This document shows, piece after piece, positions 59,916 through 64,000 of a stretch of 64,000 nt of DNA (the first letter of the stretch is position 1; every line of letters starts with the position of its first letter). Origin of the DNA: Paenibacillus radicis (ex Gao et al. 2016). GTDB lineage: Bacteria; Bacillota; Bacilli; Paenibacillales; Paenibacillaceae. The stretch lies in contig NZ_BMHY01000009.1 of assembly GCF_014641555.1 (NCBI RefSeq), forward strand, positions 181,477 to 245,476, written 5' to 3'. Under the pieces are notes generated by a model. That model made no database searches. It was not told the DNA's origin and saw only the letters and a program-made list of their open reading frames with translations. The position numbers and the translations under genes were made by a program.

Positions 59916-61214
59916 ATGGCCCGTACGATTTTGCTTGCTTTTATATCGCTCACCCTTATCGGCGCTGTCATTCGCATGCCGGACGCCGCTTTTCAAGCAT
60001 CTTTGCAAGGACTAACCGTCTGGTGGACAATTGTGTTCCCCGGACTGCTTCCGTTCCTTGTCCTTTTTGAAATGATCGCCGCCTTTGGGCTCGCCCACGG
60101 CCTCGGCGTACTCATGCAAGCCCCGATGCGGAAGCTGTTCAAGCTGCCGGGCGACGCCGCACTGCCGCTAGTGCTGGGCTGGATGTCCGGCTTCACTGCC
60201 GGAGCAGAAGCTACCGCCGATTTGAGGCGTCGCGAAGTGTTATCCCCACGCGATGGTCAACGGCTTCTGGCCTTGTCGCATATGCCAAACCCGATGTTCA
60301 TGCTTATTGTCATTGGAGCAGGATTTATGCATCGTCCTGAGCTAGGCATAATCATTGCTGCAGCCGTATGGCTATCGGCGCTCTGGACTTTTGGGCTGCA
60401 AGCGCTGTTGCGAAGACGCAAGCCCGATCCAGCTATGGAGCCTGGGCGCGACCGCCAAGCCGGGCTAACTGACGGCCGAGGCGGTCTGCTTGGCAGAGCC
60501 GCAGCGGCAATCACTTCTGCCCGCGAGGAGGACGGCCGAGGCTTCGGCAAAGTGCTAGGCGACGCCGTATACTCCGGCGTACAGAAGCTAATGGTTGTCG
60601 GCGGCTTTATTATATTCGCCTCCGTTGTAGCCCGCTTGGCGCAGCCGCTGCTCCAGTTCGTCGCGCCAAATGGAGCGCTGGACCTCTCGTTGCCCGCGCT
60701 GCTAGAAGGCCATCTCGGCGCATATGCAGCAGCCGTTTGGCAAGGGCCGCTAAGCAGCGCATCCGTCAACGCTGCACTTGTAGCCGCTGTGCTCGCATGG
60801 AGCGGCATCAGCGCTATTTTGCAGGCGGGTTACGCCGTCTCGGGCACCGGGCTGAAACTGCTCCCCTTCATCGGCTCGCGATTGCTCCATGCGGTGCACG
60901 CCGCGTTATTCGCGCTGCTGTTGTGGAAACCTGCGCAAGCCGCCCTCGCTTGGCTGCCTTTGCCGCTCCCCGTCTTTTTTGGCGGAGACGGCAGCAGCGT
61001 AAAAACAGAGGCCGCCATGCTTTCGCATGGCGACCCCATGAATGCGCCGCTGCCGCTGACTGTCAGCGACCTGCCCGGTCTATGGCCTTATGCGCTCGCT
61101 TGCGCAGCGGCCGTAGCTGCCGCCTGTGTGTTACTGTCTCTCATCACAAAACTGACTCCTCCCGCAAATCGTTCCGTTAGTATTCGGAATACCAATGGCG
61201 GCAGGAGACACTAA
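59916..61214 (+). CDS. ylbJ: YlbJ, sporulation integral membrane protein
   Basis: 432 aa, polytopic with about 8-9 helices. Gate/nucleoside-recognition pattern: LTVWWTIVFPGLLPFLVLFE, GWMSGFTAGAEATADLRRRE and LSHMPNPMFMLIVIGAGFMH. The long loop about residues 170-205 is charged. ylbJ is expressed under sigma-E in Bacillus and needed for spore cortex formation; I see no clear sigma-E box by eye. GGAG is 10 nt before the ATG. Ends 3 nt before the convergent coaD. Confidence 0.9.
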   Translation: MARTILLAFISLTLIGAVIRMPDAAFQASLQGLTVWWTIVFPGLLPFLVLFEMIAAFGLAHGLGVLMQAPMRKLFKLPGDAALPLVLGWMSGFTAGAEATADLRRREVLSPRDGQRLLALSHMPNPMFMLIVIGAGFMHRPELGIIIAAAVWLSALWTFGLQALLRRRKPDPAMEPGRDRQAGLTDGRGGLLGRAAAAITSAREEDGRGFGKVLGDAVYSGVQKLMVVGGFIIFASVVARLAQPLLQFVAPNGALDLSLPALLEGHLGAYAAAVWQGPLSSASVNAALVAAVLAWSGISAILQAGYAVSGTGLKLLPFIGSRLLHAVHAALFALLLWKPAQAALAWLPLPLPVFFGGDGSSVKTEAAMLSHGDPMNAPLPLTVSDLPGLWPYALACAAAVAAACVLLSLITKLTPPANRSVSIRNTNGGRRH

Positions 61215-61216
61215 TC

Positions 61217-61705
61217 TTATTTATATTTTTCGACCAGACGACGTTCCACCGCCTGTGGCACCAGCTCCGTCACTTCGCCCTTAAACTGAGCGATTTCCTT
61301 CACGATGCTGGAGCTCAAATACGAATACTTTGGATTCGTCATCATAAATATCGTATCGATATCACTGTCGAGCAAATGATTGGTCGAAGCTAGCGTAAGC
61401 TCATATTCAAAATCGGTTACCGAGCGAATGCCTCGGATAATGACGTTGGCGTTGCGTGACTTCATAAAGCGTACAAGCAAGTCCCGGAAGCTGTCTATCG
61501 TAACGTTCGGTATGTCGCTCGTTACCTCGCGCAGCATTTCTTTCCGCTCCTCAACGGTAAAAAGCGGATTTTTGCTCGTATTATTAAGCACCGCTACAAT
61601 TAATTGATCAAATTGCTTTGCCGATCGGCGAATAATGTCCAAATGTCCAAACGTAACTGGATCAAAGCTGCCGGGATATACCGCCACGCGAAGCTTCTCA
61701 CTCAT
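61217..61705 (-). CDS. coaD: CoaD, phosphopantetheine adenylyltransferase
   Basis: 162 aa from the ATG at 61705 (MSEKLRVAVYPGSFDPVTFG), 7 nt behind GGGGGA. TFGH and the C-terminal YLSSSIVKEIAQFKGEVTEL are nucleotidyltransferase motifs; RGIRSVTDFEYELTLASTNH is the other CoaD hallmark. Penultimate step of coenzyme A synthesis. It overlaps rsmD by 8 nt. Confidence 0.98.
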   Translation of the reverse strand: MSEKLRVAVYPGSFDPVTFGHLDIIRRSAKQFDQLIVAVLNNTSKNPLFTVEERKEMLREVTSDIPNVTIDSFRDLLVRFMKSRNANVIIRGIRSVTDFEYELTLASTNHLLDSDIDTIFMMTNPKYSYLSSSIVKEIAQFKGEVTELVPQAVERRLVEKYK

Positions 61706-62285
61706 CTGCTTGTCCCCCATTCATGCTGTCAGACGGTATGTATCGGTAAATCGTTACCGCTGTATCTCCGTACTTGGATTGTTTTAATTGCTCAAATTGC
61801 TTGATGTGCTCGGGGTAAAGATGCGCCGCATCATGTTCCACGACGATAATTGCTTCTTCCTCCAGCATGGATCGCTGTGCTAAATCAGTCATCAGCTCAT
61901 CCATCTGAATCATCCTATAAGGAGGGTCTAGAAACACGAGCTTAAATACGATTCCCCGCTTCTCCAGCAGCTTGATCGCCCGCTCCGCATCGTTGCGGTA
62001 AATTTCCGCCGCGCTGCCCATTCCCGCTATCTCCGTGTTATGCCGGATAATATCGATGCTTATTTTCTCACGGTCGATGAAGATCGTCCGCTCGACGCCT
62101 CTGCTCCAGGCCTCAATTCCGAGTGCGCCGGTGCCGGCAAACAAATCCAGCGCCACGCCTCCGTCGAAATACGGCCCGATCATGCTGAAAATCGCTTCCT
62201 TCACCTTATCTGTCGTAGGACGCGTATTCATGCCGGGAACGGCTTTCAGCGTACGGCCTTTTGCCGCGCCTGCAATGACTCTCAC
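61698..62285 (-). CDS. rsmD: RsmD, 16S rRNA m2G966 methyltransferase
   Basis: 195 aa from a GTG at 62285 (RVIAGAAKGRTLKAVPGMNT), about 9 nt behind AGGGGG; a longer upstream open frame is rich in unlikely residues. SAM motif VALDLFAGTGALGIEAWSRG and catalytic LVFLDPPYRMIQMD are clear. It methylates G966 of 16S rRNA. Operon with coaD. Confidence 0.96.
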   Translation of the reverse strand: MRVIAGAAKGRTLKAVPGMNTRPTTDKVKEAIFSMIGPYFDGGVALDLFAGTGALGIEAWSRGVERTIFIDREKISIDIIRHNTEIAGMGSAAEIYRNDAERAIKLLEKRGIVFKLVFLDPPYRMIQMDELMTDLAQRSMLEEEAIIVVEHDAAHLYPEHIKQFEQLKQSKYGDTAVTIYRYIPSDSMNGGQADE

Positions 62286-62318
62286 TGCATTTTGCCCCCT
62301 TCGTATACTGTCCCGCTT

Positions 62319-62347
62319 ATCGTAACATAATTTATAGCCGTTGAAAA
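62319..62347 (-). promoter_or_regulatory. Candidate rsmD-coaD promoter
   Basis: On the minus strand TTTTCA (62347-62342), 17-nt spacer, TACGAT preceded by TGT (extended -10, 62324-62319). It is about 34 nt before the rsmD GTG. Confidence 0.5.
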
Positions 62348-62484
62348 AGCTTCTGTTCCTGCAGACGCGGTTTTGCAATTTTTTTTGGATGCCAAGGTAT
62401 ATTCCCCCACAAACCGGACAAGATAAAATCATCGGCGTCGGAAGATGCCGTAGACAACCGCGGAGAAGACTTACGTTTCCCCAT
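62332..62484 (-). CDS. Possible small protein of unknown function
   Basis: 50 codons, MGKRKSSPRLSTASSD at the start and a basic C-terminus with NIPWHPKKIAKP. The residues around the Trp (LWGNIPWHPK) look non-random, but the ribosome site is weak (GAAGAG) and I do not recognise the family. The sequence would overlap the rsmD promoter. It may be a conserved short protein cotranscribed with rsmD or chance. Low confidence. Confidence 0.3.
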   Translation of the reverse strand: MGKRKSSPRLSTASSDADDFILSGLWGNIPWHPKKIAKPRLQEQKLFQRL

Positions 62485-62518
62485 AAGCTCTTCGTCCGGT
62501 TTCTCCTCTCCCATGAAA

Positions 62519-62549
62519 GAGGCTCTCGAAAGAGGGCCTCGATTTTTTT
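62519..62549 (+). terminator. Intrinsic terminator on the plus strand
   Basis: GAGGCTCTC (62519-62527), loop GAAA, GAGGGCCTC (62532-62540), one G-T pair, then seven Ts at 62543-62549. No convincing plus-strand gene precedes it; the nearest, ylbJ, ends 1.3 kb upstream. It may close an unrecognised RNA or be a leftover of a mobile insertion. Confidence 0.7.
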
Positions 62550-62579
62550 CAGAAAACCTTATAAATCAAGGTTTATATA

Positions 62580-62656
62580 TTACACGGGATTTAATTTATA
62601 TAAGTTGTCGCCCATTTGTCGCCCAAACTCAAATTCGATAATAAACAAGCCCACTG
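62580..62656 (-). pseudogene. Possible remnant of a gene 3' end (integrase-like tail)
   Basis: On the minus strand the frame ending TAA at 62580 reads IIEFEFGRQMGDNLYKLNP. The FGRQMGD stretch recalls the tail of some Firmicute tyrosine integrases. Upstream the frame is lost in the hairpin at 62640-62683 and then stops. This is only a reading by eye. Confidence 0.25.
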
Positions 62657-62683
62657 ACCTAAATTGCAGTGGGCTTGTTTATT
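62640..62683. terminator. Long perfect inverted repeat, probably a bidirectional terminator
   Basis: Seventeen-bp perfect arms AATAAACAAGCCCACTG (62640-62656) and CAGTGGGCTTGTTTATT (62667-62683) with a 10-nt loop; A and T runs flank it on both sides. Between rsmD (62285) and the secreted protein at 63007 the sequence otherwise holds only the elements listed and AT-rich DNA; from 62684 to 62960 I see nothing. Confidence 0.75.
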
Positions 62684-62965
62684 ATTTCTTTTATATACTG
62701 ACCGTATCGTTTAACAAACAAATCCAAACATACCTCCTATGTCCGCTGAAGCCGGTCGGACATCTCGTTACGTACAACATGCCTAAGTAGCGCATACTCA
62801 CCTTATACCAATTTCAAAATCGTAAGCGTTTGGGGATTAGATTCCCGGCGCAAAAGCGCTCTATCCTTCATCATTAGTCCGATGCCAACATCTCTAGAGA
62901 GAACCAATTATTCCAAATATATGAAATTTTTATTACAATCTTCCAATTTTTATGATAGAGTCTAT

Positions 62966-62982
62966 TTGTAACGTATTTACAA
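62966..62982 (+). promoter_or_regulatory. Palindromic operator-like site ahead of the secreted protein
   Basis: TTGTAA and TTACAA flank a 5-nt centre, 24 nt before the start codon. TATGAT 12 nt upstream (62951-62956) could be a -10 box, so a repressor bound here would cover the start point. Weak evidence. Confidence 0.35.
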
Positions 62983-63006
62983 TTTTATTTGAAGGGTGGA
63001 ATTTTT

Positions 63007-63441
63007 TTGTTAAAGAAGAAGCTCATCATTGTTGCACTCACATTAGTTTTATCGTTGACTGGCGTCACCTCTGCTTTTGCCTATGAGGGTTGGGCAGACA
63101 CCAAAGCTACGGCATACCAATTACAGGCACCTATTCTGGGAGTATCGTCATTACTCGATTCACCCTATGATACTGATTGGTACAGCTGGACTAATAATAC
63201 AGGTAGTCCAAGATCATTTTCCGCGAAATTAGTAAGCCCGGCAGGAAAGGTTTACGGCTTTTCCATCATAGTTCCAGGTGATATCCCTCGATACTATTAC
63301 GATAGTACTCCAGATGGCTTTATTAAAGTATCTACAACTCTTACAATCGCTCCTGGTGCAACTGTTTATATTCAAGTCCGTGGAAATACATTCGATCAAT
63401 TTTCTACTACTGAACCCTATAACTTTACTGTCTTATATTAA
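63007..63441 (+). CDS. Small secreted protein, pre-peptidase C-terminal-like beta sandwich
   Basis: 144 aa from a TTG at 63007, 7 nt behind GGTGG. Clear signal peptide (LKKKLIIVALTLVLSLTGVT, cut near SAFA-YEGW, about residue 25). The mature part has the pattern of PPC domains: SPYDTDWYSWTNNTGSPRSF, then FSAKLVSPAGKVYGFSI, SAKL-type strands and a last TVYIQVRGNTFDQFSTTEPY, i.e. a Asp-Asp/Trp-Tyr core and closing V-Y strands. No catalytic domain. It may be a free-standing secreted carbohydrate- or protein-binding module. Low GC compared with neighbours suggests transfer. Confidence 0.8.
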   Translation: MLKKKLIIVALTLVLSLTGVTSAFAYEGWADTKATAYQLQAPILGVSSLLDSPYDTDWYSWTNNTGSPRSFSAKLVSPAGKVYGFSIIVPGDIPRYYYDSTPDGFIKVSTTLTIAPGATVYIQVRGNTFDQFSTTEPYNFTVLY

Positions 63442-63454
63442 TAAAAGAATCAAT

Positions 63455-63490
63455 AAGCCCGCCAACCACATAGGTTAGCGGGCTTTGCTT
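63455..63490 (+). terminator. Intrinsic terminator of the secreted-protein gene
   Basis: AAGCCCGCCAACC (63455-63467) and GGTTAGCGGGCTT (63473-63485) pair with one G-T; TTGCTTATATTTTT follows. Twelve nt after the stop. Confidence 0.88.
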
Positions 63491-63796
63491 ATATTTTTAA
63501 TGTCTATACGATTAGTATTCCTTTCCTGTCCCAATCTACATTAACAAATAGCGCCTCAGTAAGCATCCTTTGTTCCACGCACTTAACCGGAAAGACAAAT
63601 AGTAGTTCTCAATAATAAATTACCGCAATTATCCACTTACTTAAACATCAGCCCGACCTCAGGGCGAACCAGCTTCGCTAATTAAAGTAACAAATTTCAC
63701 TTATTCAAGAGCGTAGAGGTCTTTAAGACGATCTAATGAACATATCTTCTTTATTGTGTAAGTCATTTTCGCAATAAAGAAAATATGTACATTATT

Positions 63797-63881
63797 TCAC
63801 TTCAAAACTTCAGAATCACCATGATCTCCATATTCCAACGAAAAATACTGCGCTAATTTGCGAAGCAGGTTCGTTACGGGT
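63797..63881 (-). pseudogene. Possible C-terminal remnant of a regulator-like protein
   Basis: On the minus strand a short frame closed at 63797 reads TNLLRKLAQYFSLEYGD, then HGDSEVLK and stop. The amphipathic LRKLAQYFSLE recalls the last helix of XRE-type regulators. It is cut off upstream by a stop next to the heptamer repeat. From 63498 to 63796 I see nothing supportable. Confidence 0.2.
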
Positions 63882-63891
63882 TGTTAGTTAG

Positions 63892-64000
63892 TTGTGGCTT
63901 GTGGCTTGTGGCTTGTGGCTTGTGGCTTGCGGCTTGCGGCTTGCGGCTTGCGGCTTGCGGCTTGCGGCTTGCGGCTTGCGGCTTGCGGCTTGCGGCTTGC
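63892..64000. repeat. Heptanucleotide tandem repeat running off the window
   Basis: Five copies of TTGTGGC (63892-63926) followed by at least ten and a half copies of TTGCGGC (63927-64000), with no interruption. The T-to-C change at the fourth base happens once, after which all units are identical. Open in all frames within the tract on both strands, since seven does not divide by three. Confidence 0.97.

Noticed and set aside
62341..62790. A 149-codon plus-strand frame
   Set aside because: It runs straight through two strong terminators, is rich in Arg, Cys and Phe and has no ribosome site.

Overview
The window is a conserved chromosomal segment of a mid-GC, flagellated, spore-forming Gram-positive bacterium, almost certainly from the Paenibacillaceae (Paenibacillus, Cohnella or a relative). 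The evidence is the gene order: a fla/che operon followed upstream by codY-hslUV-trmFO-topA-dprA-sucDC, then the rnhB-rbgA-lepB-rplS-trmD-rimM-rpsP-ffh-ylxM-ftsY-smc-rnc block, a FapR-controlled fatty-acid operon and ylbN-rpmF, tmcAL, sepM, ylbJ, coaD, rsmD. Shine-Dalgarno sites are strong (AGGAGGTGA type), ATG, GTG and TTG starts are mixed, and the intrinsic terminators have long T-runs. Most genes are on the minus strand, so the window reads as a Bacillus-like map in reverse.

Layout. 1-16.7 kb: the fla/che operon from flgB (first gene, 16643) down to the start of flhB at the left edge. It encodes rod, hook cap and hook/rod subunits, MS ring, C ring (FliG, FliM, FliY), export ATPase complex (FliH, FliI, FliJ), export gate (FliO, FliP, FliQ, FliR, FlhB), FliK, FlgD, FliL and CheY. 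16.8-21 kb: codY, hslU, hslV, trmFO; the xerC gene usual between trmFO and hslV is absent here. 21.2-27 kb: topA, dprA and the succinyl-CoA synthetase pair. 27.2-28.8 kb: a ComM/YifB-family AAA+ protein on the plus strand, with a hairpin that overlaps its ribosome site. 28.8-29.1 kb: a 125-bp tandem repeat made of related palindromes. 29.2-33.4 kb: the most accessory-looking part, a self-contained RDD protein / ABC exporter / response regulator / histidine kinase cassette with an 11-bp-periodic direct-repeat site ahead of it.

33.6-36.3 kb holds yraN and a FliK-like/FlhB-C-tail-like pair (ylqG, ylqH) away from the main flagellar operon. 36.4-49.5 kb: rnhB, rbgA, lepB, rplS, an oppositely oriented surface SLH/CAP protein, trmD, rimM, khpA, rpsP, ffh, ylxM, ftsY and smc. 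49.6-56.4 kb: rnc and the membrane-lipid operon fapR-plsX-fabH-fabD-fabG-acpP-fabF, with a good FapR box upstream of fapR. 56.6-62.3 kb: rpmF, ylbN, tmcAL, sepM, ylbJ, coaD, rsmD.

The last 1.7 kb (62.3-64 kb) differs: it is AT-richer, has few genes and holds several terminators, a small secreted protein, two possible gene remnants and a pure heptanucleotide repeat that runs off the right edge. The best candidates for something not yet described are the rnc-internal perfect palindrome, the two-component/ABC/RDD cassette with its operator, the orphan FliK/FlhB-like pair, the paired-palindrome repeat at 28.8 kb and the heptamer tract. I saw no rRNA, tRNA, CRISPR array, insertion sequence or complete prophage. 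All family assignments are from reading the translated sequence; no database search was possible.
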